From positions 160,445-224,444 of the forward strand of contig JAODAR010000001.1 in assembly GCA_025463545.1 (NCBI GenBank): a DNA stretch of 64,000 bases. The letters run 5' to 3'. Below, piece after piece: positions 42,199 through 51,152 of this stretch. The stretch is from Microbacteriaceae bacterium. GTDB taxonomy: Bacteria; Actinomycetota; Actinomycetes; Actinomycetales; Microbacteriaceae. Position 1 is the first letter of the stretch; every line of letters starts with the position of its first letter. The notes under the pieces are model-generated. The model worked only from the letters and a program-made list of their open reading frames with translations, had not been told where the DNA came from and did not search any database. Made by a program: the position numbers and the translations under genes.

Positions 42199-43242
42199 CT
42201 ACAGAACGCTTTTCGGCAGCCGGTGCACGGTGACCGCGCCGACCGCGGTGAACGGATGCAGCGGGTCGGGCGATTCCGACCCGGTCGGGCCGCCGAGGCG
42301 GGTGTGTCCGACCGCGCTCATGACCGCGTAGGCATCGCCGCGGTCCCAGCCGTTGTCGTTCACCAGGAAGCCGAACATGTCTTCGTAGCCGCGCGTGATG
42401 CTCTCCTGCACCGGGTCACCGAGGCCGACGAAGATCCACTCGTCTTCGGTCTCGACCCGCGGGGCGCGCAGCCCCATGCCGCGAACGAGGTCGACACTCA
42501 CGACGGCGGTGCCCTCGGCTTCGATGGCGACGAACGACGACTCTCCCTCGGCCATGATGGCGTGGATGTCACCGATCGAGAGGTACGCGCCGGCCACCAT
42601 GACCGGAAGGTAGACCACCGAGCCGGGGCGACAGTCGGTCAAGTCCATGTTGCCGCCCTGCGGGTACGAGGGCATGACCGTGGAGTTGCCGGCCGAGTCG
42701 CCACCCGAGGCCGGAACCGTGGCCGCGGGAGCCGTGCCGATGCACCCGATCATGGGTCGCGTTTCGAACACGTGCCGGTCGGTGACGTGCGCGCCGGCCG
42801 CGTCGATGGGGACGCGCCGGGTGAACATCTCCTCGCCCATGACGTGCTGCAGAGCGCCCGTGCCCGGCAGGCTGACCGACCAGCCGCAGTCGGTGAGCCT
42901 GATCTCGTGGATGGTGACGGCGAGCGCGTCGCCGGGCTCGGCGCCTTCAACGTAGACGGGCCCTGTGACCGGATTGATGCCTGCCGTGAGCTTGGCCATG
43001 TCGCGGTGCTCGTGAAGCTGCCGGTACACCTCGTCGCTGGTTTCGAAGCCGATCAGCTCGCCGGTCCCCGGCGTGATGCGGAGGGCGGGCGTTTCGTCGG
43101 CCGAGAAGGCGAACTTGCCGTGGGCCTTGCCGAGGAAGTGGTCGAGGCCTGCGGAGCCGGGGCCGGCGCCGGCGGGCGCCGGGTCAGCTGCCGCGCCGAC
43201 AGCTGCCGGGTCAGCTGCCGGGTCGAGGTCAACGGCGCTCAC
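42199..43242 (-). CDS. Acetamidase/formamidase family protein
   Basis: Hydrolyses a short amide to the acid and ammonia. The 347-residue protein has the FmdA/AmdA-type core: NPVTGPVYVEGAEPGDALAVTIHEI, MIGCIGTAPA, GGNMDLTDCRPGSVVYLPVMVAGAYLSIGDIHAIMAEGE, and VNDNGWDRGDAYAVMSAVGHTRLGG. The first ~30 residues are an Ala/Pro/Asp low-complexity extension. Its start overlaps the end of the upstream permease by 4 nt. With two permeases and two S33 hydrolases it suggests uptake and stepwise breakdown of an amide or peptide nitrogen source. Confidence 0.88.
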   Translation of the reverse strand: MSAVDLDPAADPAAVGAAADPAPAGAGPGSAGLDHFLGKAHGKFAFSADETPALRITPGTGELIGFETSDEVYRQLHEHRDMAKLTAGINPVTGPVYVEGAEPGDALAVTIHEIRLTDCGWSVSLPGTGALQHVMGEEMFTRRVPIDAAGAHVTDRHVFETRPMIGCIGTAPAATVPASGGDSAGNSTVMPSYPQGGNMDLTDCRPGSVVYLPVMVAGAYLSIGDIHAIMAEGESSFVAIEAEGTAVVSVDLVRGMGLRAPRVETEDEWIFVGLGDPVQESITRGYEDMFGFLVNDNGWDRGDAYAVMSAVGHTRLGGPTGSESPDPLHPFTAVGAVTVHRLPKSVL

Positions 43243-44705
43243 AGTGCTCCCCGCTCACCCGTCGCGGGAACGGCCCGCGGCCCGGCACTCGACTCGCCGC
43301 CCAGCCCGGCGCCCGGCTCGGACTCGCCGGTGAGGTCGGTCTTCCGCCCGGAGGCGCGGTAGTAGGCGAACACCGCGGCACCGAGGATCAGCCAGACGAT
43401 TCCACCGATCTTCGCTTCGATGTTCGCGTTGAGCAGCACGTATCCGATGATCAGGAAGCCGACAACCGGCACGGCGAGGTGCAGCAGGTAGTTCTTCGAC
43501 TTCTTACGCACGATGTAGTGCACGATCACGGCGAGGTGCAGCATCATGAACCCGAACAGGGCGCCGAAGTTTACCAGCGCCGAGATCAGGTCGATCTGGC
43601 CGACGAAGAACAGCACCAGAATCGCCGACAGCACCGAGACGACGATGATCGCGTTCTGCGGAACCTGGCGCCTGTTGATGCGGCTGAGGAACTTCGGCAG
43701 CTGGCGGTCGCGGCTCATCGAGAACAGCAGCCTGGAGGTCGCCGCCTGCGCTGCCATCGCGTTGGCGATGCCGACGGCCAGCACGTTCACGACGAAGAAC
43801 GCGGTCATCCAGCCACTGTTCGACGCCGCCTCCACCAGGGTGAAGAAGGCGTTGCCCACTTCGTTGTCGCTGAACGATTCGCGCCCGCCGGCCAGCGCGC
43901 TGGCGAGCCAGGTCTGCAACACGAACAGGAACGCCACGATGCACAGCGCCATGATCATGGCGCGGCCGGCCGAGTTGCGGCCGCCGGTGGCTTCCTCCGA
44001 CATCGTGGAGATGCCGTCGAAGCCGAGAAAGCTGAGCACCGCGATCGAGAGAGCGGATGCGATGAGTGGCCCGGTCACCTTGCTCGCGTCCCACAGCGGG
44101 CTGATCGTGAATGCAGCGTCGGGAATGGTTCCGCCGGTAAGGGCGCTCACGGCGATCACCACGAAGATGACCACGAACACGAGCTCGATGGCGAGGAAGA
44201 TGCGGTTCATCAGCTTGATCGAGCTGATGCCGAGCAAGTTGATCACGGTGTTGACCGCAACGAAGATCAGCGCCCACACCCAGCGTGGCGATCCGGGGAA
44301 GATCCCGATCATCGACTCGGCCGCGAACACGTAGAGCAGGGTTGGCACCAGGAGGTAGTCGAGCAGGATCGCCCAGCCGGCGAAGAACCCGGCGGTGGGG
44401 TGGATGCCGCGGCCGACGTAGGAGAACACCGAGCCGGCCAGCGGGATCGATTTCGCCATCTGTTGGTAGGCGAGGGCGGTGAAGATCATGGCGATGAGCC
44501 CGATCACGTAGACGAGCGGCACCATGCCGGCTGCGGCGTTGTAGACCACGCCGAAGATCGCCCACGGCGCGATTGGCACCATGAAGATGAGACCGTAGAT
44601 GAGAAGATCGGTGGTGGAGACCGACCTTTTCAGCTCCTGCTTGTAGCCGTATGCCTCGAGCTGCTGCTGGGGGCTCAGCTCGGCGGAACTCCGCGGTGTG
44701 GTCAT
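43239..44705 (-). CDS. APC-family amino acid permease (second copy)
   Basis: The 488-residue protein has ~12 helices and the same architecture as the 468-residue paralogue: QLEAYGYKQELKRSVSTTDLLIYGLIFMVPIAPWAIFGVVYNAAAG, IPLAGSVFSYVGRGIHPTAGFFAGWAILLDYLLVP, LSFLGFDGISTMSEEATGG. A Gly/Ser/Pro tail (last ~30 residues) is unique. The conserved EFGYKQEL/EAYGYKQEL N-terminal motif shared by both suggests duplication of a permease-hydrolase pair. Confidence 0.9.
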   Translation of the reverse strand: MTTPRSSAELSPQQQLEAYGYKQELKRSVSTTDLLIYGLIFMVPIAPWAIFGVVYNAAAGMVPLVYVIGLIAMIFTALAYQQMAKSIPLAGSVFSYVGRGIHPTAGFFAGWAILLDYLLVPTLLYVFAAESMIGIFPGSPRWVWALIFVAVNTVINLLGISSIKLMNRIFLAIELVFVVIFVVIAVSALTGGTIPDAAFTISPLWDASKVTGPLIASALSIAVLSFLGFDGISTMSEEATGGRNSAGRAMIMALCIVAFLFVLQTWLASALAGGRESFSDNEVGNAFFTLVEAASNSGWMTAFFVVNVLAVGIANAMAAQAATSRLLFSMSRDRQLPKFLSRINRRQVPQNAIIVVSVLSAILVLFFVGQIDLISALVNFGALFGFMMLHLAVIVHYIVRKKSKNYLLHLAVPVVGFLIIGYVLLNANIEAKIGGIVWLILGAAVFAYYRASGRKTDLTGESEPGAGLGGESSAGPRAVPATGERGAL

Positions 44706-44759
44706 GTGTCTGCGCTTTCTGTGGGTGAGCGGGGAGGTGCGGGTTTGGTGCCGAAGTGC

Positions 44760-45659
44760 TTAGTCGTCGTGCTGCGAGAGGAACGTGGCGATCACCTGGC
44801 GGAACGCCTCCGGGTGCTCCAGGTGAACGCAGTGGCTCGCATCCGGGAACACGTGGCTCGTCACGTTTGGAATGCGCTCGACGAACGGCGCCCAGGTCGC
44901 AGGGGTAGCCTCGTCGAATTCGCCGGCCACCACGAGGGTGGGCGCCGCGACGCGATCGAGGCGGTCGATGATGCTCCAGTCGCGGAGCGTGCCGACGACG
45001 TGGAACTCGTTCGGCCCGTTCATGGTGTGGTACACCGTGGGCTCGGCTTCCATCTGGTCTTCGCTGGCCGCAAAGTCGGCGGGCGTCGGCACCACCCGGC
45101 ACACGTGACGCTGGTAGAAGACCTCCGCCGCACGCAGGTATTCGGGGTCAGTGACGGTTCCGTCGTTCTCGTGCGCGGTGAGCGTGCGCTGAACGTCGTC
45201 GGGCAGCTCGGCCCGCAGTGCGGTCGCTCCTTCGGCCCACAGGGCCATGGATGCCGGCGAGTTGCAGATCGCAAGACTCCGCAGCCCAGCAGGCCCGCGG
45301 GTCGCGATCTCGGCCCCGAGCATGCCACCCCAGGACTGCCCGAGCAGGTGGTACTCGGTGATGCCGAGCTGGGCGAGCAGGTTCTGAAACTCGTCGACGA
45401 AGAGTTGCGGCGTCCAGAAATCGGCGGGGGCGTCAGGCAGGTGCGTGCTGTTGCCGCAGCCGAGCTGGTCGTACAGGATGACGGTGCGACCGGTATCCGA
45501 CAGAGCGCTGAGGTTCTGCAGATAGTTGTGCGCCATGCCAGGGCCGCCGTGGAGCAGGATGAGGGGCAGCGCCCCGGCTCGCGGCTCGTCGGGTTCGGTG
45601 ATGCTGACCCACGTCGAGTACTCACCGAACGGGATGGTCGTGTTCGTCACTTCGGGCAC
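44760..45659 (-). CDS. Proline iminopeptidase-family alpha/beta hydrolase (second copy)
   Basis: The 299-residue protein has LILLHGGPGMAHNYLQNLSALSDTGRTVILYDQLGCGNS, LLGQSWGGMLGAEIA (nucleophile Ser in GQSWGG), LVVAGEFDEATPATW (acid) and FPDASHCVHLEHPEAF (His). The GTG start was chosen because AGGAAA lies ~9 bases upstream; the longer open frame has no such site and would overrun the operator at 45702-45726. It is the first gene of the operon and closely resembles the hydrolase at 41330-42184. Confidence 0.88.
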   Translation of the reverse strand: MPEVTNTTIPFGEYSTWVSITEPDEPRAGALPLILLHGGPGMAHNYLQNLSALSDTGRTVILYDQLGCGNSTHLPDAPADFWTPQLFVDEFQNLLAQLGITEYHLLGQSWGGMLGAEIATRGPAGLRSLAICNSPASMALWAEGATALRAELPDDVQRTLTAHENDGTVTDPEYLRAAEVFYQRHVCRVVPTPADFAASEDQMEAEPTVYHTMNGPNEFHVVGTLRDWSIIDRLDRVAAPTLVVAGEFDEATPATWAPFVERIPNVTSHVFPDASHCVHLEHPEAFRQVIATFLSQHDD

Positions 45660-45701
45660 CGGTGCTCTTTCCTGTGAGTGGTCTGCATTATCTTGGCGCA
45701 A

Positions 45702-45726
45702 AAATGGTCTTATGCCAAGACCATTT
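45702..45726. promoter_or_regulatory. Perfect palindromic operator, probable GntR/FadR-type site
   Basis: AAATGGTCTT-ATGCC-AAGACCATTT is a perfect inverted repeat with 10-bp arms, 43 bp upstream of the first gene of the permease/hydrolase operon. The TGGTC...GACCA half-sites are typical of FCD-domain GntR regulators, and such a regulator is encoded about 1 kb away (46761-47612). Confidence 0.75.
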
Positions 45727-46177
45727 GGTGCATTTTTCGCGCAGACGGATGCGTTCGGTCGCCTGGCCCCTCCGCTCGCGCCCTCCCGCCGCGGCCTGCC
45801 GCCCCCCACCATCCGCCCCGGCGCCGTGCCGCGCCTCACGCCGCGGCGAGAACCGGAAGAATCGACTCGCCGTCGCCGAAACCGGACTATCCCGCCCCCT
45901 CAGCCCGTCGCATCCGGATTTCGCCCCCTGGATATGACGTGATCGAACCGCTGCAGCACTACGGGCGTCGGCCGAGGTTCCGCTGATCAGGGCGGCGGCC
46001 GACATCGCCTGCGCGTCGGTGAACGACGCGTTATAGTCGAGCACCGCACGCGCCCGCCCGAGCCGCAGCGGTTCGTCTCCTGGACTTCCAGCACCGCCCC
46101 GCGGCCCACGCCCAGGTCGACGTAAGACTGCGTTGCACTCCACGGCATCCGTCAGCCGGCGGGGTGCTCGCGCCGCG

Positions 46178-46627
46178 TCATCCCGGTCGTCGAGCCAGGC
46201 GTGGAAGCCCCGGCGGCTGCAGAACGTCGGCGGTCTGCCACTCGCCGCGCGTCCACGCGTACTTGAGCACCGCCGCGCGAACGGCGGCGGTGAGGTTGAG
46301 CTCGCGCTCGGTCGCGTCTGAGGTGTCGAGGGCGGGGAGAATGCGGATGGTCTCAGCGTTGCCCTCGAACCCGTCGGCAAGCCCGAGGCGTTCCCGGGTG
46401 ACCCGGTCGAGAACCTGCTCACCGAGGTGCCCGAACGGCGAGTGACCGAGGACGCGGGCGCTGGCGGCGGCCTGCACGACGACCGGATCGCATCCGCCCA
46501 GTGTGGCGATCGCACTGCGCTCGTCGTCGGTGCCGGCCCGGGGACGGACCGCAATGGCCCGCGCGACCGCGGTGACCTTGAGCGAATGGGTCAGCCGTTT
46601 GTGGATCGTTGTGCCTGACCCGGCCAT
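46178..46627 (-). pseudogene. Decayed dGTPase-like (HD-domain) gene, copy A
   Basis: The frame gives TIHKRLTHSLKVTAVARAIA, then ASARVLGHSPFGHLGEQVLD and DGFEGNAETIRIL, then NLTAAVRAAVLKYAWTRGE: the first half of bacterial dGTP triphosphohydrolases (HD motif region, HPPFGH, GFEGNAQT). The normal ~400-residue protein is not continued; the DNA down to ~45990 has only scrambled pieces in other frames. The beginning (before RLTHS) is also lost. Confidence 0.7.
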
Positions 46628-46664
46628 GCCCCCGATTGCACCACCTTCTCGCGCGATCGCGCAA

Positions 46665-46696
46665 TCCGGGAGCACTTAACTCCGGGAGCACTTAAC
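46665..46696. repeat. Perfect 16-bp tandem duplication upstream of GntR gene
   Basis: TCCGGGAGCACTTAAC is repeated head to tail (46665-46680 and 46681-46696), 65 bp before the GntR start. It may be part of the promoter or a small duplication like that at 14745-14776. Confidence 0.8.
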
Positions 46697-46760
46697 ATGG
46701 GTGTTACAGGGGCGCCATGGCAGGGGTCGCGCAGAGCACAACCAGGGGCGGTGAGAATCG

Positions 46761-47612
46761 ATGACCGGCAGCGTTCGCTTGCGCAAACGAGTGACCGACC
46801 CGGCGCCTGTGCAGTCGGCAAGCCCAGCACAAGCCCAGCCCCCCGACCAACCGCCGGCCCCCACACACGGCGCCCTCACCACTCCCCTCGTGCCGTCGTC
46901 GCGGGCCGACGAGATCACCGACCGCCTCACCACGGCGATCGCGATCGGCGAGTATCTGCCGGGCTCGCGGCTGCCGTCTGAGCGCGACCTCGCCGCATCC
47001 CTCCAGGTGGGTCGCATGACCGTGCGTTCCGCGATCGCCCGATTGGTGGCGCAGGGCCTCCTCGAGACGCAGCGCGGCCGCGGCGGCGGTTCGTTCGTGC
47101 GCGAGCAGTGGACGCCGTCGTCGAACGCGTCGGTGCACCGCACGCTCAGCGGTCGCTGGAACGAGATGCGTGACACCTGCGAGGCGGTCAGCCGCTTGCA
47201 CGGCACCATTGCCCGAGCCGCGGCGGAGAACCGCACCGACGACGACATCGAGCGGGTACGCGAGCGCCTGCAGGCCTTCCGGCTCGCGGAGTCTGGGCTC
47301 CAGTCGCAGAAGGCCGACGAACTGCTGCACATCGCAATCAGCGACGCCGCCCACAACGCGACCTTGCAGTCGGTGCTCGTGGAACTCGAGTCGCGCGTGA
47401 GCATCTCGGCCCCCGCGCACCTGTGGGGCGAACCCGGCGGCATGCGCCAGATGGAAGCCCGCGCCCTCACCGACCACGAGAACCTGGTCGCCGCTATCTG
47501 CGACGCCCAGGCGGATGCCGCCAGCGCGATCGCACGCGAGCACGCCCGCATCGACCTCGAGCTGCTCGAGGCAGCCCTTCACCGGGCGGGTGCACCGCTC
47601 GACAGCATGTAA
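46761..47612 (+). CDS. GntR-family regulator with FCD domain
   Basis: The 283-residue protein has a ~45-residue disordered start, then the winged-helix domain LTTAIAIGEYLPGSRLPSERDLAASLQVGRMTVRSAIARLVAQGLLETQRGRGGGSFV (about 55-115), then an all-helical FCD effector domain with metal-binding-type residues (ADELLHIAISDAAHN, TDHENLVAAICDAQADAASAIAREHA). FCD regulators sense small organic acids or amino-acid derivatives. The perfect palindrome before the permease/hydrolase/amidase operon fits its DNA-binding class, so it probably represses that operon. Confidence 0.9.
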   Translation: MTGSVRLRKRVTDPAPVQSASPAQAQPPDQPPAPTHGALTTPLVPSSRADEITDRLTTAIAIGEYLPGSRLPSERDLAASLQVGRMTVRSAIARLVAQGLLETQRGRGGGSFVREQWTPSSNASVHRTLSGRWNEMRDTCEAVSRLHGTIARAAAENRTDDDIERVRERLQAFRLAESGLQSQKADELLHIAISDAAHNATLQSVLVELESRVSISAPAHLWGEPGGMRQMEARALTDHENLVAAICDAQADAASAIAREHARIDLELLEAALHRAGAPLDSM

Positions 47613-47712
47613 ATAAGTGCCACAGCGGGCGGTGCTACTTCCGCCGCGTCGATCGTGTACTGGGGAAATTCCTGCACATCCGTTGCCTAACGGGTTCCAA
47701 TGTTGCGCCGAA

Positions 47713-47815
47713 GGGCGGTTGGCTGGAGGACCTAGGTGGCCTCCCACTGGCCGCGCTCTTACGGGTGCTTGAGCACGGCCGGGCGAACGGCGGGGAGGTT
47801 GGAGCCCGCTCGGTC
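47713..47815 (-). pseudogene. Decayed dGTPase-like fragment, copy B
   Basis: DNA here aligns by eye with 46219-46314 of copy A (shared blocks CTTGAGCAC, GGCGAACGGCGG, GCTCGGTCGCGTC) at roughly three quarters identity with small gaps. No open frame survives. The rest of the 451-bp gap between the GntR gene and the PhzF gene shows no gene. Confidence 0.5.
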
Positions 47816-48030
47816 GCGTCGGATCGGCGCTCGCTCAGGCCCGGGCGGTGGACGTCCGGCTTATGGGTGATGGCGCCCAACCGAATGTCAAGTGACGGGC
47901 GCCGATGTGGGGCTACGCGCTTTGGAAGAAGCCGCTTGGCTAACCCGCGGGATTCCCTCGCATGTGGGAGCTAGTACGGCAGCAGTGGGCCCGCGGCTCC
48001 TTAGCCCTCAATAACTGGTAGTGCAATACA

Positions 48031-48047
48031 GTGCACTCTGAGTGCAC
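48031..48047. promoter_or_regulatory. Palindrome upstream of the PhzF/XRE/EamA operon
   Basis: GTGCACT-CTG-AGTGCAC is a perfect 7-bp inverted repeat 16 bp before the PhzF start codon, preceded by another half-like GTGCA. It overlaps the expected promoter/5' UTR and is a good operator candidate for the XRE-cupin regulator encoded second in the operon. Confidence 0.6.
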
Positions 48048-48063
48048 CTGATAGTGTTCCGGG

Positions 48064-48918
48064 ATGAGCCGAAAGTTCAGTCAGGTCGACGTGTTTGGCG
48101 ATAGCGTGTGCACCGGAAACCCGGTGGCTGTGGTGCTTGATGTGGAGGGCCTCGACGATGAGGTCCTGCGAGCTTTTTCGGTCAGGTCCAACCTCTCCGA
48201 AAGCACATTCGTTCCACCTCCGACTGCGGCGGAGGCAGATTATCGAGTCCGGATCTTCAGCCTGAACACAGAGATACCTTTCGCGGGTCATCCAACGCTG
48301 GGCACGGCACGAGCATGGCTGGACGCAGGCGGCGTGCCGTCGACCCGGCGAATCCTGGTTCAGGAATGCGGTGCAGGGCTGGTACCTATCCGCCTCGAAG
48401 AGGATCGTCTCGCGTTCGCAGCGCCTCCACTTCTACGCTCGGGCCGGGTCGACCCGGAGATAGCAGAGGAGATAGTAGATAGGTTGGTTGACATTCTTGG
48501 TATCGGACGCGAGCAGCTGGTGGATGCTGCATGGCTGGATAACCGCCCCGGCTGGGTCGGCCTGCTGCTCGACAGCGCCCGGACCGTTCTTGAACTCCGT
48601 CCAGATGCCTCAGCGCATGCAGGCCGATGGGACATTGGTGTGATCGGTGCCCACGACCCGGGCTCGGAGACGGCGTTCCAACTCCGGGCGTTTTTCACCG
48701 AAGGGGACGCGCCCCTGCCTGAAGACCCTCTCACGGGGAGCCTGAACGCCGCAGCCGCCGAATGGCTCATTGCGACTGGTCGCGCCCGCGCACGGTACCT
48801 GGCGACCCAGGGCACGGCGATGGGACGGCATGGACGCATCCATATCACCAGCGATCGAGGCGAGCTGTGGGTCGGCGGACGAGCCAAAGTGGTCCTCTCC
48901 GGAACCGCCGCGCTGTGA
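48064..48918 (+). CDS. PhzF-family isomerase/epimerase-like protein
   Basis: The 284-residue protein has both halves of the PhzF (diaminopimelate-epimerase-like) fold: KFSQVDVFGDSVCTGNPVAVVLD, the catalytic Glu in SNLSESTFVPPP (about 45), FSLNTEIPFAGHPTLGTARAWLD and, in the second half, LPEDPLTGSLNAAAAEWL. The family acts on small conjugated or amino acids; the exact reaction is unknown. It heads an operon with an XRE-cupin regulator, an EamA exporter and a PaiB-like protein. Confidence 0.87.
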   Translation: MSRKFSQVDVFGDSVCTGNPVAVVLDVEGLDDEVLRAFSVRSNLSESTFVPPPTAAEADYRVRIFSLNTEIPFAGHPTLGTARAWLDAGGVPSTRRILVQECGAGLVPIRLEEDRLAFAAPPLLRSGRVDPEIAEEIVDRLVDILGIGREQLVDAAWLDNRPGWVGLLLDSARTVLELRPDASAHAGRWDIGVIGAHDPGSETAFQLRAFFTEGDAPLPEDPLTGSLNAAAAEWLIATGRARARYLATQGTAMGRHGRIHITSDRGELWVGGRAKVVLSGTAAL

Positions 48919-48986
48919 ACACCCAGCCACAAAAGTCACGCGCCCACGCCCCCCAGCGTCAAGCAGAAGAGACAATCGGAACACTC

Positions 48987-49619
48987 ATGCATTTGGATAC
49001 CGTTTCTCTCGCCTCGACGATCGGCGCGCGCATCCGCCGGGAGCGGCTGTCGCGTGGCTGGACACTTGATCACCTCGCGGAGGCGGCCCGCGTTAGCCGC
49101 CGCCAATTGGTCAATATCGAGCAGGGCGAAGCGAACCCGAGCATCGGGACCCTGCTGAGCATGAGCGACGCTCTCGGGATCGCCCTGTCGGCCCTCGTCG
49201 AGCCACCGTCGTCCCGCCTAGTGAAAGTCGCTCGCGCGGGCGAGGGCGCAGAACTGTGGAGCGGAGAATACGGGGGCCGCGGCGTGCTCCTCGTCAGCAC
49301 GCAGCCTCCCGAGGTAGTGGAACTGTGGGACTGGAGAATGAACCCGGGCGAACGTCACGAGAGCAAGCCGCACCATCAGGGCGCACGAGAGCTGCTGCGC
49401 GTCAACACCGGTGCGGTGACCCTCGACGTCGGGGACGACCGCCACGAGCTCGCTGCCGGCGATGCCATCATGTTCCCCGGCGACGTGCCGCACGCATACG
49501 GCAATGTGAGCGCCGAGCCGGCGCAGTTCTCATTGACCGTCTACGACCCGCTCTCGCGACTCGGCCCCGACGTGCGCATGAATCGTGCGACCATCGCCGC
49601 GGACTCGGCGGGGTCATGA
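48987..49619 (+). CDS. XRE-family regulator with cupin domain
   Basis: The 210-residue protein has an N-terminal helix-turn-helix (IRRERLSRGWTLDHLAEAARVSRRQLVNIEQGEANPSIGTLLSMSDAL, about 14-62) and a C-terminal cupin barrel (KPHHQGARELLRVNTGAVTLDVGDDRHELAAGDAIMFPGDVPHAYGN). Such regulators often control amino-acid exporters and PLP or PhzF-type enzymes. The ATG was chosen because the HTH starts right after. It overlaps the exporter start by 4 nt and probably autoregulates the operon. Confidence 0.9.
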   Translation: MHLDTVSLASTIGARIRRERLSRGWTLDHLAEAARVSRRQLVNIEQGEANPSIGTLLSMSDALGIALSALVEPPSSRLVKVARAGEGAELWSGEYGGRGVLLVSTQPPEVVELWDWRMNPGERHESKPHHQGARELLRVNTGAVTLDVGDDRHELAAGDAIMFPGDVPHAYGNVSAEPAQFSLTVYDPLSRLGPDVRMNRATIAADSAGS

Positions 49620-50512
49620 GCCGGCGGGTGCCGCAAGCTCTGCCGGTTCCGCCGTGGTCACTGGCGGTGACGGCGATGCTCTCCGTCCAACTCGGCTCAG
49701 CATTGTCGGTCGGACTGATCGACATCGTGGGGCCGGCCGGGACGGCGTGGCTCAGACTGAGCATGGGCGCGATCGTATTCCTGATCCTCGCCCGGCCACC
49801 ACGACGGTCCATCCGGCGCCCTGATGTGCCCGCGCTCCTGGGCTTGGGGATCGCCACCGGTGTGATGACCATCTCGTTCCTCGCCGCGATCGAGCGCATC
49901 CCTCTCGGTACGGCGGTCGCCATCGAGTTCCTTGGCCCGCTCACTGTCGCCGCCGCACGCAGCCGCACCGCGAGAGCACTGGTTTGGCCGGCCCTGGCGC
50001 TCTCCGGGGTCGTGCTCCTCACCCAGCCGTGGCAGGGCGCCGTCGACCTCGTGGGGATCGGTTTCGCCGCACTTGCGGGCGCCTGTTGGGGCGGCTACAT
50101 CCTGCTCACCCAGCACGCCGGCGATCGCTTCACTGGCATCCAGTCACTCTCCATCACCATCCCCATCGCCGCTGTGACTGCTGCGATCGTTGGGATCCCG
50201 CAAGTCGTCGGCCATCTCAGCCTCGGCGTCATCGCCGCCGCCGCTGGCCTTGCCCTGCTGCTGCCCGTTCTGCCGTTCGCACTGGAAATGCTCGCGCTGC
50301 GCCGCATGACGGCGACCGCCTTCGGCACCCTGATGGCGGTCGAGCCGGCCCTCGGCCTGCTGCTCGGCCTGCTCGTGCTGGGCCAGCTGCCCTCGATCGT
50401 GCAGATCATCGGAATCCTGCTCGTCGTCCTCGCCGGCGCCGCCGCACAACGCGGCGGAAGCCGCACCCAACCAATCCACCATGACCCCGTCACCGAGACC
50501 GGGCAAGCCTGA
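49616..50512 (+). CDS. EamA-family exporter (RhtA-like)
   Basis: The 298-residue protein has ten hydrophobic helices in two EamA halves, with SVQLGSALSVGLIDIVGPAGTAWLRLSMGAIVFLILARPP and RIPLGTAVAIEFLGPLTVAAARSR typical of RhtA threonine/homoserine exporters. It likely exports an amino acid or the product of the PhzF enzyme. The start lies inside the stop of the regulator gene (ATGA), so translation is coupled. Confidence 0.9.
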   Translation: MSRRVPQALPVPPWSLAVTAMLSVQLGSALSVGLIDIVGPAGTAWLRLSMGAIVFLILARPPRRSIRRPDVPALLGLGIATGVMTISFLAAIERIPLGTAVAIEFLGPLTVAAARSRTARALVWPALALSGVVLLTQPWQGAVDLVGIGFAALAGACWGGYILLTQHAGDRFTGIQSLSITIPIAAVTAAIVGIPQVVGHLSLGVIAAAAGLALLLPVLPFALEMLALRRMTATAFGTLMAVEPALGLLLGLLVLGQLPSIVQIIGILLVVLAGAAAQRGGSRTQPIHHDPVTETGQA

Positions 50513-50525
50513 GAAGGAGAACGCT

Positions 50526-51152
50526 GTGTACACCCCGCGACACAATCTCATCGAAGACGAGGCCACCATCCGTGACATGGTCGCCGCCGTCCGCACTGCA
50601 TGGTTCGTCACCGCCGGCCCGGACGGGATCCCGCGGGCCACGTTCCTCCCCATCATCTGGCGCGAGAACACCGTGATTATGCACGTGGCACGCGCCAACG
50701 GGCACTGGCGGGCGCTGGAACCCGGCAGCCCGGCGCTGCTGATCGTGACCGGCCCCGACGCCTACATCTCACCCAGCTGGTACGAGCAGAAGCGCATCGA
50801 CGGGCGGGTCGTGCCGACCTGGGACTACACAGCCGTCCACCTCACCGGCACCGCCACCGTTCACGAGGACCCCGAATGGCTGCGCACCGCGGTCACCGAG
50901 CTCACCGACGCTCACGAGTCCGGGCGCGAGCACCCCTGGGCAGTCTCCGACGCGCCAGCAGACCATATCGACTTCGAGCTCAGCGGCGTCGTCGGCATCG
51001 AGGTCACCGTCACCCGGATCGAGGGCAAAGCGAAACTCAACCAAAACTATCCCGATGCCGACCGACGCGGCGCTATCGACGGCCTTGCCCGCGAGCCCTT
51101 CCCCGACGCCCCGGTCGTGGCCCAGCAGATCGCAGCCACGTTACAAGACTAA
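50526..51152 (+). CDS. FMN-binding negative transcriptional regulator (PaiB-like)
   Basis: The 208-residue protein starts at GTG behind AAGGAG and reads VYTPRHNLIEDEATIRDMVAA, then ATFLPIIWRE, HVARANGHWRAL, LIVTGPDAYISPSWYEQK, VPTWDYTAVHLTGTATV and GIEVTVTRIEGKAKLNQN. This is the split-barrel flavin-reductase-like PaiB family, which degrades or regulates polyamine-related genes in Bacillus. It is last in the PhzF operon. Confidence 0.88.
   Translation: MYTPRHNLIEDEATIRDMVAAVRTAWFVTAGPDGIPRATFLPIIWRENTVIMHVARANGHWRALEPGSPALLIVTGPDAYISPSWYEQKRIDGRVVPTWDYTAVHLTGTATVHEDPEWLRTAVTELTDAHESGREHPWAVSDAPADHIDFELSGVVGIEVTVTRIEGKAKLNQNYPDADRRGAIDGLAREPFPDAPVVAQQIAATLQD

Noticed and set aside
43479..45677. 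A 732-codon open frame on the plus strand opposite the permease, amidase and hydrolase genes
   Set aside because: It is an antisense shadow of well-supported genes, rich in His/Arg/Gln/Asp as expected from the reverse of high-GC coding DNA, and has no recognisable domain.
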